DNA of 16,234 nucleotides from NCBI GenBank assembly GCA_900770865.1, contig CAAGLU010000319.1:1-16234 (forward strand), given 5' to 3'. This DNA comes from an uncultured Atopobiaceae bacterium (GTDB lineage Bacteria > Actinomycetota > Coriobacteriia > Coriobacteriales > Atopobiaceae). Within the stretch, counting starts at the first letter, position 1. Every line of letters begins with the position of its first letter. The position numbers were made by a program, and so were the translations under genes. This document shows, piece after piece, positions 1-6,317 of this stretch. The notes under the pieces are model-generated. The model was not told where the DNA came from, searched no databases, and was given only the letters and a program-made list of their open reading frames with translations.

Positions 1-27
1 AATCCCTCCCGTCACCCAACACCTGGA

Positions 28-42
28 GCCGGGTACCCCGGC
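28..42 (-). terminator. GC-rich hairpin just after the exporter gene, possible weak terminator
   Basis: A perfect six-base-pair stem (GCCGGG/CCCGGC) with a three-base loop; it overlaps the gap and lies immediately beyond the exporter stop codon. No T-run follows it on the minus strand, so it is at best a weak or factor-dependent terminator, or a 3'-end stabilising hairpin. The remaining bases to the window edge show nothing else. Confidence 0.3.
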
Positions 43-44
43 AT

Positions 45-995
45 CTAGAAGAGCATACCTGAAGCCGAGACAAGTAGTCCCACGACGACCCCCACCGCAT
101 AGACGAAGGCGGTGATGGCCACGTTCTGGCGCACGTTGCTGTTGGTGCGGAAAAGCACGAGCAGCCCAACTCCACCCGAGGCGAGAAGGCCCGCGATCAT
201 GGGGCCGGCACCAAGGACGCCATCCAGGTAGAGCTCGGTGATGGCGACGGATGCGCCGCAGTTGGGAATCAGCCCCACAAGGGCAGCCAGGAAGGTGGCG
301 CGCACGGGATGGCTCCCTAGGAGCTGGGCCAGAGAGTCTTCTCCCATGACCTCGATGAGCAGGCCAAACAAGAACGTGACGAGAAGGATGAAGCCTGTCA
401 CCTGCACGGTGTGGACGACAGCGGAGCGCACGATGGCCCAGTGGCCGTGACCATGGTGGTGATGGCCATGTGTGGCGTCACTGGCGTCCTGCTCGACAGG
501 CGAGCCCTGCTCGGCAGACTCGTCCTCCTCGCAGTGGCAGTGCGCGCGCTCGCAGAGGTCGTGAATATGCGGCTGAGGGGTTCCCACGTGACGCACGGCA
601 TGCAACACGGCATCCAGAACCAGGCCCACCACAATGCCCACGACAACCTTAAGTAGCATGATCGAGAGCAGACGCCCCACGGGCTCCTGGTGGGCAAGAA
701 ACACCGGCACCATCTCGTCCGAAGTCGAGAGCACCACGGCAACGAGCGTGCCCACGGTCACGACGCCGCCCGAGAAGAGCGTGGCAGCCATGGCCGAGAA
801 TCCGCATTGCGGAATGGCGCCGAGAAGTGCGCCCACAACGGGGCCGGCATGACCCGCGCGCGCAACAAGGCCCTGCATGCGCCCACCGGTCGAATGCTCA
901 AGCGCCTCCATGGCGAGGTAGGTCACAAACAAGAACGGCACCAGCTCGAGGGTGTCGAGCACCGACTCGGCAATCACGTCGACGAGCATGTCCAA
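45..995 (-). CDS. Putative ten-helix heavy-metal exporter (ArsP_2-like, 'putative manganese transporter' type)
   Basis: A hydrophobic protein of about 316 residues made of two similar membrane halves. Each half carries a proline-cysteine motif in a membrane segment: IPQCGFS near residue 61 and IPNCGAS near residue 242, which suggests internal duplication. Between the halves is a long soluble loop (about 140-184) rich in His, Cys and acidic residues, ending in HGHHHHGHGH, a likely metal-binding site. The layout matches the family named putative 10TM heavy-metal exporter (Pfam ArsP_2) from memory; the substrate (Mn, Zn, arsenic or other) cannot be told. I chose a TTG start because GGAGG sits seven bases before it; an ATG two codons later is the alternative, and a longer in-frame start at 1052 would overlap truA. 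It follows truA by 31 bases and is probably co-transcribed with it. Confidence 0.72.
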   Translation of the reverse strand: MDMLVDVIAESVLDTLELVPFLFVTYLAMEALEHSTGGRMQGLVARAGHAGPVVGALLGAIPQCGFSAMAATLFSGGVVTVGTLVAVVLSTSDEMVPVFLAHQEPVGRLLSIMLLKVVVGIVVGLVLDAVLHAVRHVGTPQPHIHDLCERAHCHCEEDESAEQGSPVEQDASDATHGHHHHGHGHWAIVRSAVVHTVQVTGFILLVTFLFGLLIEVMGEDSLAQLLGSHPVRATFLAALVGLIPNCGASVAITELYLDGVLGAGPMIAGLLASGGVGLLVLFRTNSNVRQNVAITAFVYAVGVVVGLLVSASGMLF

Positions 996-1026
996 AGCAT
1001 ATCCTCCAAAAACAACAGGCGCTGGG

Positions 1027-1923
1027 CTAGGCCCAGGGCTCGAGAAGTCCATCGGGGTATTCTACCCAGACAAACGTGAGTCCCTGCGCGGGGGCACATG
1101 GCCCGGCAGCCGCCCTGTCGCGCGCTACAAGCACCCGAGAGACCCAGGAGGGGTCACGGTGCCCCCTTCCCACCTCGACAAGGGTGCCCGCGATGGTGCG
1201 CACCATGTTGTGGAGAAACGCGTTGCCTGTGACGTCTATTGCCACCAGGGGCTCTCCCGCCTCCTCAACGCGCGAAACCGCCACTCGCTCCAGGAAGCGA
1301 CTGGTGGGCTTGCCCTCGGCCGAAGCAGCCTTGCAAAAGCTCTTGAAGTCATGCTCCCCCACCAGGCAGGCAGCACCCTCCTGCATGGCCGTAACGTCAA
1401 GGCCTCCGCGATACCACCACGCATGATCCCAGGCAAGCACGGGGCGAGCGTCGCCCGCAGCTATGCGGTAGCGATACGAGCGCGACGTGGCATCGAATCG
1501 AGCCGAGAAGAGCGCGTCGCCGCGGTAAAGCCCCCTAATGGAAATATCGTCCGGCGTGAGCGCCACGAGCGAGCGCGAGAGCGTGCGGCCGGAAAGGCCC
1601 AACTCCTCCTCGCTCACGGGGACGCTCACATACTGCGATAGCGCATGGACGCCGGAGTCCGTTCGGCCAGCGCAGACAAGCTCGACCTCGCGACGCAATA
1701 CGGTCGAGAGAGCTCGCCTCAGCTCACCCGCGACCGTCCGCATGCCCGGCTGCTCGGCAAATCCCGCAAAGCCAGCCCCACGATAACCCACGCAGAGCAC
1801 CAGGGTTCCCGCTGCGGGAGTTCCATCAACCAGGGGGATCTCTCGTTCTGTACGGCTTGGCCTATGCAGTGTTGCAGGGCTGTATGGTGCTTCTTGCATG
1901 TGAGGAGAGCTCGCTTTCGACAT
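1027..1923 (-). CDS. truA: tRNA pseudouridine(38-40) synthase TruA
   Basis: Isomerises uridine to pseudouridine at positions 38-40 of the tRNA anticodon arm. The signature CAGRTDSGVHA lies near residues 84-94, with Asp89 the expected catalytic nucleophile; a conserved Tyr (GYRGAGFAGF, residue 47) precedes it, and HNMVRTIAGTLVEVG is the typical later block. At 298 residues it is longer than usual because about 35 residues precede the first conserved strand. The ATG at 1923 has AAGG six bases upstream; the next ATG at 1899 has no good ribosome binding site, so I kept the long form, but the N-terminus is uncertain. It lies 108 bases after rplQ, behind a strong terminator, so it probably has its own promoter or depends on read-through. 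The gap also has a small GGGCC-AAT-GGCCC hairpin at 1954-1966 and no clear promoter. Confidence 0.93.
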   Translation of the reverse strand: MSKASSPHMQEAPYSPATLHRPSRTEREIPLVDGTPAAGTLVLCVGYRGAGFAGFAEQPGMRTVAGELRRALSTVLRREVELVCAGRTDSGVHALSQYVSVPVSEEELGLSGRTLSRSLVALTPDDISIRGLYRGDALFSARFDATSRSYRYRIAAGDARPVLAWDHAWWYRGGLDVTAMQEGAACLVGEHDFKSFCKAASAEGKPTSRFLERVAVSRVEEAGEPLVAIDVTGNAFLHNMVRTIAGTLVEVGRGHRDPSWVSRVLVARDRAAAGPCAPAQGLTFVWVEYPDGLLEPWA

Positions 1924-1977
1924 TTGATACCTTACACATGGAGCTTACCATGAGGGCCAATGGCCCCAAACACAAGA

Positions 1978-2007
1978 AAGGGCCCCAGCCGTGGGGCTGG
2001 GGCCCTT
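1978..2007 (-). terminator. Intrinsic terminator after rplQ (end of the alpha operon)
   Basis: A perfect 13-base-pair GC-rich stem (AAGGGCCCCAGCC with its complement) around a four-base loop. On the minus strand it is followed by a T-rich tract (TTTCTTGTGTTTG). It lies 24 bases past the rplQ stop codon and marks the end of the ribosomal-protein cluster before truA. Confidence 0.85.
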
Positions 2008-2031
2008 CTCGTTACCGTATCTGTGGCAGAC

Positions 2032-2532
2032 CTACTCGGCCTTCTCCTCAGTCTCGGCCTCGGCGTTAGGCTCCTCAGCAGGGGCCTCCTCGGCCTTGGG
2101 CTCCTCGGCAGGCGCCGCGGCGACCTTGGTCACGGTAGCCTTGGGCTCCGCCTTGGTCTTGGGGGTGACAGCCTCGGTCACGAGCTCCATGATGACGACC
2201 TCGGCGCCGTCACCCTTGCGGGGGCCAAGCTTCATGATGCGGGTGTAACCGCCGTTGCGGTCGGCCCACATGCCCTGCGCGGCCTTCTCGAAGACCTCGC
2301 GCACGATCTCCTTGTCGCCAACCTTGGCGATGGCAAGGCGACGAGAGTGAAGGTCGCCCTTCTTGGCCCAGGTGATGACCTTGTCCACGTCGGGACGAAT
2401 GGCCTTGGCGCGCGGCTCAAGGGTCTTAATGCGATCGTTAGCAAGCAGGGCAGAGACAAGGCTCTTCTTCATTGCCTTGGTGTGGCTGGCATCGGTGCCG
2501 AGCTTCATGCCCCTCTTCTTGTTGTGCCTCAT
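2032..2532 (-). CDS. rplQ: 50S ribosomal protein L17 with acidic C-terminal tail
   Basis: Structural protein of the large subunit, last gene of the alpha operon. Residues 1-120 are a recognisable L17, opening MRHNKKRGMKLGTDASHTKAM and ending the core at VVIMELVTE. Residues 121-166 form an extra low-complexity tail dominated by Ala, Pro, Glu and Lys, with the repeated unit APAEEP/AEEAPAEEP. The bacterial core form is about 115-125 residues, so this is an extension; tails of this kind are known in actinobacterial L17. The ATG has GGAG nine bases upstream. It follows rpoA by 33 bases and is followed by a terminator. Confidence 0.97.
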   Translation of the reverse strand: MRHNKKRGMKLGTDASHTKAMKKSLVSALLANDRIKTLEPRAKAIRPDVDKVITWAKKGDLHSRRLAIAKVGDKEIVREVFEKAAQGMWADRNGGYTRIMKLGPRKGDGAEVVIMELVTEAVTPKTKAEPKATVTKVAAAPAEEPKAEEAPAEEPNAEAETEEKAE

Positions 2533-2565
2533 GTCTAGCTTCTCCTATGCGATGCGTGCGGCGGC

Positions 2566-3507
2566 CTAAGCCTTGAGGGAAAGTCCCATGGACTCGAGCT
2601 TGTCCTTGACTTCCTCGATGGACTTGACGCCAAAGTTGCGGATGTTGAGAAGGTCGTTCTCGGAGAACTCCACGAGCTGACGCACGGAGTGGATGCCGGC
2701 GCGCTTCAGGCAGTTGTAGGAGCGGACGGAGAGGTCCAGGTCCTCAATCTGCTTGTCGAGCTCGGCGTTGTCCTCCTCGGTGCCCGTCGCGAAGATCGAC
2801 TCGTCCTCCTGGGGCTCGTCGACGTCCGCGAGGCCCATGAAGGCCGTCATGTGCTGGTTGATAATGTTGGCGGCCTCGACGATAGCGTCACGCGGGCTGA
2901 TGGAGCCGTTGGTCTCGACCTCGAGCAGCAGGCGGTCGTAGTCGGTGTGGCGACCAACACGGCAGGGCTCGACGGACTTAGCGCAGCGGCGCACGGGCGA
3001 GTAGAGCGAGTCCACGTGGATGATGCCGATGGGGTCGCTCTCACGCTCGTTGTCGTCACCAGAGACGTAACCGCGGCCAACGCCAATGCGCATCTTCATT
3101 GAGAGGTGCGCGTCGGCGCCGAGGGTGCAAATCACGTGGTCGGGGTTCACAAGCGTGAACTCCGCGGGGACGTCAAAGTCCCCACCGGTGACCGTCATGG
3201 GGCCGTCGACGTTGATGGAGGCGGTGGCCTCATCGCCGGTGCCCATGGAGCGGAACACCAGGCCCTTCACGTTGAGGACGATATCGGTGACGTCCTCGTA
3301 GACACCCGGCACGGTGGTGAACTCATGCTGCACGCCATCAATCTGGATGGCCTCGACGGCTGCGCCCTCGAGGGAGGACAGCAGGACGCGACGCAGGGAG
3401 TTGCCGAGCGTGTCACCATAGCCACGCTCGAGCGGCTCCGCGCTCACGCGCGCGAGGTTGTCGCTGATCTCTTCTACCGACACGGTGGGCCGGATGAACT
3501 CGGACAT
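2566..3507 (-). CDS. rpoA: DNA-directed RNA polymerase subunit alpha
   Basis: Alpha dimerises to start polymerase assembly; its C-terminal domain contacts UP elements and activators. The 313-residue protein has the N-terminal assembly domain (RVSAEPLERGYGDTLGNSLRR near residues 20-40, VRRCAKSVEPCRVGR near 170-185), an acidic linker near 230-250 and a C-terminal helix-hairpin-helix domain (LSVRSYNCLKRAGI through NFGVKSIEEVKDKL). A TTG four codons upstream is possible, but the ATG at 3507 follows GGAGG by five bases and gives the usual N-terminus, so I chose it. It sits 24 bases after rpsD and 33 before rplQ, within the alpha operon. Confidence 0.97.
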   Translation of the reverse strand: MSEFIRPTVSVEEISDNLARVSAEPLERGYGDTLGNSLRRVLLSSLEGAAVEAIQIDGVQHEFTTVPGVYEDVTDIVLNVKGLVFRSMGTGDEATASINVDGPMTVTGGDFDVPAEFTLVNPDHVICTLGADAHLSMKMRIGVGRGYVSGDDNERESDPIGIIHVDSLYSPVRRCAKSVEPCRVGRHTDYDRLLLEVETNGSISPRDAIVEAANIINQHMTAFMGLADVDEPQEDESIFATGTEEDNAELDKQIEDLDLSVRSYNCLKRAGIHSVRQLVEFSENDLLNIRNFGVKSIEEVKDKLESMGLSLKA

Positions 3508-3531
3508 TGCTACCTCCAAACTGAGTCGGGC

Positions 3532-4125
3532 TTACTTGGAGTAAAGCTCGACGATGAGCTGGGCATCGATGTCGAGGTCGATCTGGTCACGGTTGGGAAG
3601 CTGGAGCACGGTGCCCTGGAGCTTCTCGATGTCGACCTCAAGCCAGGCCGGCACAGCCATGTGCTCGGAGGAGATGAGGGCCTCCTTGATGGGGAGAAGG
3701 TCCTTGGCCTTGGGGGCCACGGCGACGACGTCGCCGGCCTTCACCTGGTAGGAGGGGATGTCCACGCGGTGGCCGTTCACGGTGATGTGACCGTGAAGGA
3801 CGGTCTGGCGGGCCTCCTTGCGGGTGCGCGCAAAGCCGAGACGGAACACGACGTTGTCGAGCCTGGACTCGAGGATGGTCATGAGGTTGTCGCCCGTGAT
3901 GCCCTCGCGCTTGAGAGCCAGCTTGTAGTAGCTGCGGAACTGCTTCTCGAGAACGCCATAGATGAACTTGGCCTTCTGCTTCTCGCGGAGCTGCGTGCCG
4001 TACTCGCTCTCCTGGCGGCGACGCTGCTTGGGCTGACGGTGAGATTCCTTGTTGATTCCCATGACGACGGGATCGATGCCGAGCTGACGGCACCGCTTAA
4101 GGACAGGCGTCCTGTCAACTGCCAT
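3532..4125 (-). CDS. rpsD: 30S ribosomal protein S4 (form without zinc cysteines)
   Basis: Primary 16S rRNA-binding protein that nucleates the small-subunit body, and in many bacteria the translational repressor of the alpha operon. It has 197 residues. The N-terminal part opens MAVDRTPVLKRCRQLGIDP, with SEYGTQLREKQKAKFIYGVLE in the middle, and the S4 RNA-binding domain spans about residues 87-137 (SRLDNVVFRLGFARTRKEAR, then HGHITVNG). Only one cysteine (C12) is visible, so the N-terminal zinc knuckle of some S4 proteins is absent. A ribosome binding site (GGAAGGA) precedes the ATG. It lies 18 bases after rpsK. Confidence 0.97.
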   Translation of the reverse strand: MAVDRTPVLKRCRQLGIDPVVMGINKESHRQPKQRRRQESEYGTQLREKQKAKFIYGVLEKQFRSYYKLALKREGITGDNLMTILESRLDNVVFRLGFARTRKEARQTVLHGHITVNGHRVDIPSYQVKAGDVVAVAPKAKDLLPIKEALISSEHMAVPAWLEVDIEKLQGTVLQLPNRDQIDLDIDAQLIVELYSK

Positions 4126-4143
4126 TAGTGGTGTCCTTCCTAG

Positions 4144-4545
4144 CTACACGCGACGACGCTTGCACGGACGGCAACCGTTGTGCGGAATGGGGGTCTTGTC
4201 CTGGATGCCCGAAACCTCGAGGCCAGCAGCCTGGAGGGAGCGGATAGCCGTCTCGCGGCCGGAGCCGGGGCCCTTGACGAACACGGCAACCTTGTGCAGG
4301 CCGTGCTCCATGGCTGCCTTAGCAGCGGCCTCGGCGGCAAGCTGCGCCGCGAACGGAGTGGACTTGCGGGAGCCCTTGAAGCCAACGGTGCCGCCGGACT
4401 GCCAGGAGATCACGTTGCCCTGGGGGTCGGTGATGGAGACGATGGTGTTGTTGAAGGTGCTCTTGATGTGAGCCTGGCCCACCGCGATGTTCTTGCGCTC
4501 GGAGCGGCGCACGCGGGTGGTACGGGCATTCTTCTTCTGCGGCAT
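4144..4545 (-). CDS. rpsK: 30S ribosomal protein S11
   Basis: Platform protein of the small subunit, near the mRNA exit and the 3' end of 16S rRNA. At 133 residues it is of normal length. Visible family blocks are GQAHIKSTFNNTIVSITD near 23-40, SRKSTPFAAQLAAEAAAKAA near 60-79, VFVKGPGSGRETAIRSL, and the basic C-terminal HNGCRPCKRRRV. The ATG is preceded by AAGGGG at a normal distance. It is 12 bases after rpsM and 18 before rpsD. Confidence 0.97.
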   Translation of the reverse strand: MPQKKNARTTRVRRSERKNIAVGQAHIKSTFNNTIVSITDPQGNVISWQSGGTVGFKGSRKSTPFAAQLAAEAAAKAAMEHGLHKVAVFVKGPGSGRETAIRSLQAAGLEVSGIQDKTPIPHNGCRPCKRRRV

Positions 4546-4557
4546 TGTGTTATCCCC

Positions 4558-4929
4558 TTACGCCTTCTTCTTTGCACCGATCTGACGCTTCTTGCCCTTG
4601 CGGGTGCGAGCGTTGGTGTGGGTGCGCTGACCGCGAACGGGGAGGCCCTTGCGGTGGCGAAGGCCACGGTAGCAGCCAATCTCCATCAGACGGGCAATGT
4701 TCTGCCTCACCTCGCGGCGAAGGTCGCCCTCGGTGGTGTAGTTAGCATCGATGTAGTCACGAATCTTGGTGACCTCGTCCTCCGTCAGGTCCTTGACGCG
4801 AGTGGAGGGGTCAACACCGGTCGCCGCGCAAATCTTGGTCGCGGTGGTCTGGCCGATGCCGTAAAGGTAGGTAAGTCCGACCTCGACACGCTTGTCACGC
4901 GGAAGGTCGACGCCATTGATACGGGCCAA
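4558..4929 (-). CDS. rpsM: 30S ribosomal protein S13 (TTG start)
   Basis: Protein of the 30S head that forms bridges to the large subunit and contacts P-site tRNA. The 123 residues carry the usual start ARINGVDLPRDKRVEVGLTY, the helix-turn region LYGIGQTTATKIC, and the basic tail GQRTHTNARTRKGKKRQIGAKKKA. The start codon is TTG: GAGAGGAG lies seven bases upstream, and TTG gives exactly the conserved N-terminus with no in-frame ATG nearby. It follows rpmJ by 21 bases. Confidence 0.96.
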   Translation of the reverse strand: MARINGVDLPRDKRVEVGLTYLYGIGQTTATKICAATGVDPSTRVKDLTEDEVTKIRDYIDANYTTEGDLRREVRQNIARLMEIGCYRGLRHRKGLPVRGQRTHTNARTRKGKKRQIGAKKKA

Positions 4930-4950
4930 CGTGAGTCTCCTCTCAGTTAT

Positions 4951-5064
4951 CTAGCCCTGACGCTGCTTGTGGCGCGGGTTCTCGCAGATTACGTATACCT
5001 TGCCGTGGCGACGAATGATCTTGCACTTGTCGCACATCTTCTTGACCGAAGGACGTACCTTCAT
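4951..5064 (-). CDS. rpmJ: 50S ribosomal protein L36, zinc-binding form
   Basis: A 37-residue gene read by hand: it starts MKVRPSVKKMCDKCKIIRR and ends ICENPRHKQRQG. Cys11, Cys14, Cys27 and His32 are the zinc ligands of the zinc-containing form of L36, which binds 23S rRNA near the peptidyl-transferase side of the large subunit. GGAAGG precedes the ATG. It sits in the usual place between infA and rpsM, but with a 124-base gap from infA that holds hairpins. Confidence 0.95.
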   Translation of the reverse strand: MKVRPSVKKMCDKCKIIRRHGKVYVICENPRHKQRQG

Positions 5065-5084
5065 GTGTCTTTCCTTCCAGTAGA

Positions 5085-5105
5085 CAGTACCTGTACTGGT
5101 AGTAC
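5085..5105 (-). promoter_or_regulatory. Mutually exclusive GTAC hairpins in the rpmJ leader
   Basis: Two inverted repeats share bases: CAGTAC-CT-GTACTG (5085-5098) and GTACT-GGT-AGTAC (5093-5105). Only one can form at a time in RNA. They end 20 bases before the rpmJ start codon, next to its ribosome binding site. The structure is seen directly; any regulatory role (translational repression or a DNA-binding site) is inference. Confidence 0.35.
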
Positions 5106-5110
5106 ATGTG

Positions 5111-5134
5111 GCCTGGCAGGTGGTGCTGCCTGGC
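5111..5134 (-). other. Stem-loop between infA and rpmJ
   Basis: GCCTGGCAG pairs with CTGCCTGGC except for one central mismatch, with a six-base loop. No T-run follows, so it does not look like an intrinsic terminator. It lies just upstream of the GTAC repeats in the same 124-base gap; it may be a processing or stability element. Confidence 0.4.
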
Positions 5135-5188
5135 TCTCTATCTCATCGCCCAGCCGCAGGCGTGAATAACCAGCTGTGTGCGCAGCGC

Positions 5189-5407
5189 CTACTTGTAGCG
5201 GTAGGTGATGCGGCCCCTCGTGAGGTCATACGGCGAAATCTCCACCACAACCTTGTCACCGGGAAGAATCCTGATGTAGTTCATCCGGATCTTTCCCGAG
5301 ATGGTGCAGAGGATGGTCTTACCGTTCTCAAGCTCGACGTTGAACATAGCGTTAGGCAGGGGCTCGATGACCTTGCCTTCAAGCTCGATTGCATCCTGTT
5401 TGCTCAA
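5189..5407 (-). CDS. infA: Translation initiation factor IF-1 (TTG start)
   Basis: Small OB-fold factor that occupies the A site of the 30S subunit during initiation and assists IF-2 and IF-3. With a TTG start the protein is 72 residues, the standard length: SKQDAIELEGKVIEPLPNAM at the N-terminus, ISGKIRMNYIRILPGD in the middle and the invariant end SPYDLTRGRITYRYK. GAGAGGG lies six bases before TTG. A longer in-frame reading from further upstream exists but adds unconserved residues across the presumed transcription start. It is preceded by a likely promoter and inverted repeats, suggesting an independently transcribed infA-rpmJ-alpha unit. Confidence 0.95.
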   Translation of the reverse strand: MSKQDAIELEGKVIEPLPNAMFNVELENGKTILCTISGKIRMNYIRILPGDKVVVEISPYDLTRGRITYRYK

Positions 5408-5422
5408 ATTCGACCCTCTCAA

Positions 5423-5435
5423 CGCTGTGACAGCG
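5423..5435. promoter_or_regulatory. Palindrome near the predicted infA transcription start
   Basis: CGCTGT-G-ACAGCG is a perfect 13-base inverted repeat, lying 7-20 bases downstream of the proposed -10 box, where a repressor could block initiation. It could equally be a small 5' hairpin of the mRNA. Function is inference. Confidence 0.35.
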
Positions 5436-5442
5436 ACCAAAT

Positions 5443-5471
5443 ATCTTACCTAAAATCATCACAAACGTCCA
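5443..5471 (-). promoter_or_regulatory. Candidate sigma-70 type promoter for infA
   Basis: On the minus strand, TGGACG (four of six matches to TTGACA) and TAAGAT (four of six to TATAAT) are separated by 17 bases. The predicted start of transcription leaves a leader of about 30 bases before the infA TTG. The -35 box is also the downstream arm of the inverted repeat at 5466-5500, so terminator and promoter overlap. Confidence 0.5.
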
Positions 5472-5500
5472 CGTTGCACTTAATTCGCACAACGTGGACG
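5466..5500 (-). terminator. Long inverted repeat between map and infA, probable terminator of adk-map
   Basis: A perfect 11-base inverted repeat (CGTCCACGTTG and CAACGTGGACG) with a 13-base AT-rich loop, 23 bases after the map stop codon. On the minus strand it is followed by TTTGTGATGATTTT, a broken T-run. It may end the adk-map transcript or be a protein-binding site, since one arm is the proposed infA -35 region. Confidence 0.5.
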
Positions 5501-5513
5501 CACATGATGTGCG
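5499..5513. promoter_or_regulatory. 15-base palindrome downstream of map
   Basis: CGCACAT-G-ATGTGCG is a perfect seven-base inverted repeat with one central base. It abuts the terminator-like repeat and lies about 30-40 bases upstream of the infA -35 box. Its size is typical of a dimeric regulator site, but no regulator is identified. Confidence 0.3.
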
Positions 5514-5522
5514 AGAGGGGCG

Positions 5523-6317
5523 CTAGGCGTCCTTCTCGCCACCTTGCATGTTGCACCGAGGGCCAACCTCATCGGCGGTGAGAATGACGGGGCCGTCCTT
5601 AGTGATGGCAATGGTGTTCTCGTAGTGGGCTGCAGGGAGGTTGTCGTTGGTGACGACGGTCCAGCCGTTCGAGAGCGTGTGGGAGTCATAGCCACCCATG
5701 GTAATCATGGGCTCGATGGCGATGACCATGCCCACCTGCAGGCGAACGCCGCGACCCCGCTTGCCGTAGTTGGGTACGTTGGGATCCTCGTGCATCACGT
5801 GGCCCACGCCGTGACCAACGTAGTCGCGAACCACTCCGTAGCCGTGGGACTCCGCAAGCTCCTGAATAGCCGCGCCAACATCGCCAAGGCGATTACCGGG
5901 GACCGCCTGCTCGATGCCCGCCTTCAGGCAGTCGCGCGTAACCTCGCAGAGGCCTTTGACCTCGTCTGATACCTCACCAACGTAGAAGGTCCAGGCGTTA
6001 TCTCCCACCCAGCCGCCAAGCGTGGCGCCCGTGTCGATTGAGATGATGTCGCCCTCCTTGAGGGCAACGGCGGGAGACGGAATACCATGGACTATCTGCT
6101 CGTTGACCGAGGAGCAGATGCTGGCGGGGAAGCCGCCATACCCCTTGAAGGTAGGCGTGGCGCCATGAAGACGGATGTAGCTCTCGACAACCTGGTCAAT
6201 TTCCCTGGTGGTGATGCCAGGACAAACCATAGCCCCAGCACGACGAAGGGCCGCCTTGGACACTGCCCCGGCGGCCTTCATCTGCTCGATCTGTTCGGGT
6301 CTCTTGATGTGAATCAT
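5523..6317 (-). CDS. map: Methionine aminopeptidase, type I
   Basis: Removes the initiator methionine from nascent proteins. The 264-residue protein has the pita-bread fold residues of the family: His78 (VHGIP), metal ligands Asp95 (SIDTGA), Asp106 (GDNAWT), His169 (VGHGVG), Glu202 (AIEPM) and Glu233 (YENT), plus His176 (MHEDP). It is type Ia-like, without a long N-terminal zinc-finger extension. Its ATG overlaps the adk stop codon by four bases (ATGA), which indicates translational coupling. A 115-base control region separates it from infA. Confidence 0.97.
   Translation of the reverse strand: MIHIKRPEQIEQMKAAGAVSKAALRRAGAMVCPGITTREIDQVVESYIRLHGATPTFKGYGGFPASICSSVNEQIVHGIPSPAVALKEGDIISIDTGATLGGWVGDNAWTFYVGEVSDEVKGLCEVTRDCLKAGIEQAVPGNRLGDVGAAIQELAESHGYGVVRDYVGHGVGHVMHEDPNVPNYGKRGRGVRLQVGMVIAIEPMITMGGYDSHTLSNGWTVVTNDNLPAAHYENTIAITKDGPVILTADEVGPRCNMQGGEKDA

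Noticed and set aside
475..560. His-codon-rich repeat as a tandem DNA repeat
   Set aside because: The repetition reflects a His/Gly-rich protein loop of the exporter, not a periodic DNA repeat.
952..1641. Plus-strand open reading frame opposite truA
   Set aside because: The minus strand encodes a full TruA with its catalytic motif; the plus reading has no ribosome binding site that I can see and no known domain.
1954..1966. GGGCC-AAT-GGCCC hairpin as a second terminator or a truA operator
   Set aside because: Too short and without T-run; it follows a much stronger terminator and could be chance in GC-rich DNA.
3106..4128. Long plus-strand open reading frame opposite rpsD and rpoA
   Set aside because: It lies exactly antisense to two certain genes; high GC at third codon positions makes stop-free frames on the opposite strand, and the translation has no recognisable domain.
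4180..5169. Long plus-strand open reading frame opposite rpsK, rpsM and rpmJ
   Set aside because: It crosses three certain minus-strand genes and their gaps, with low-complexity Leu/Val/Gly content typical of an antisense shadow.
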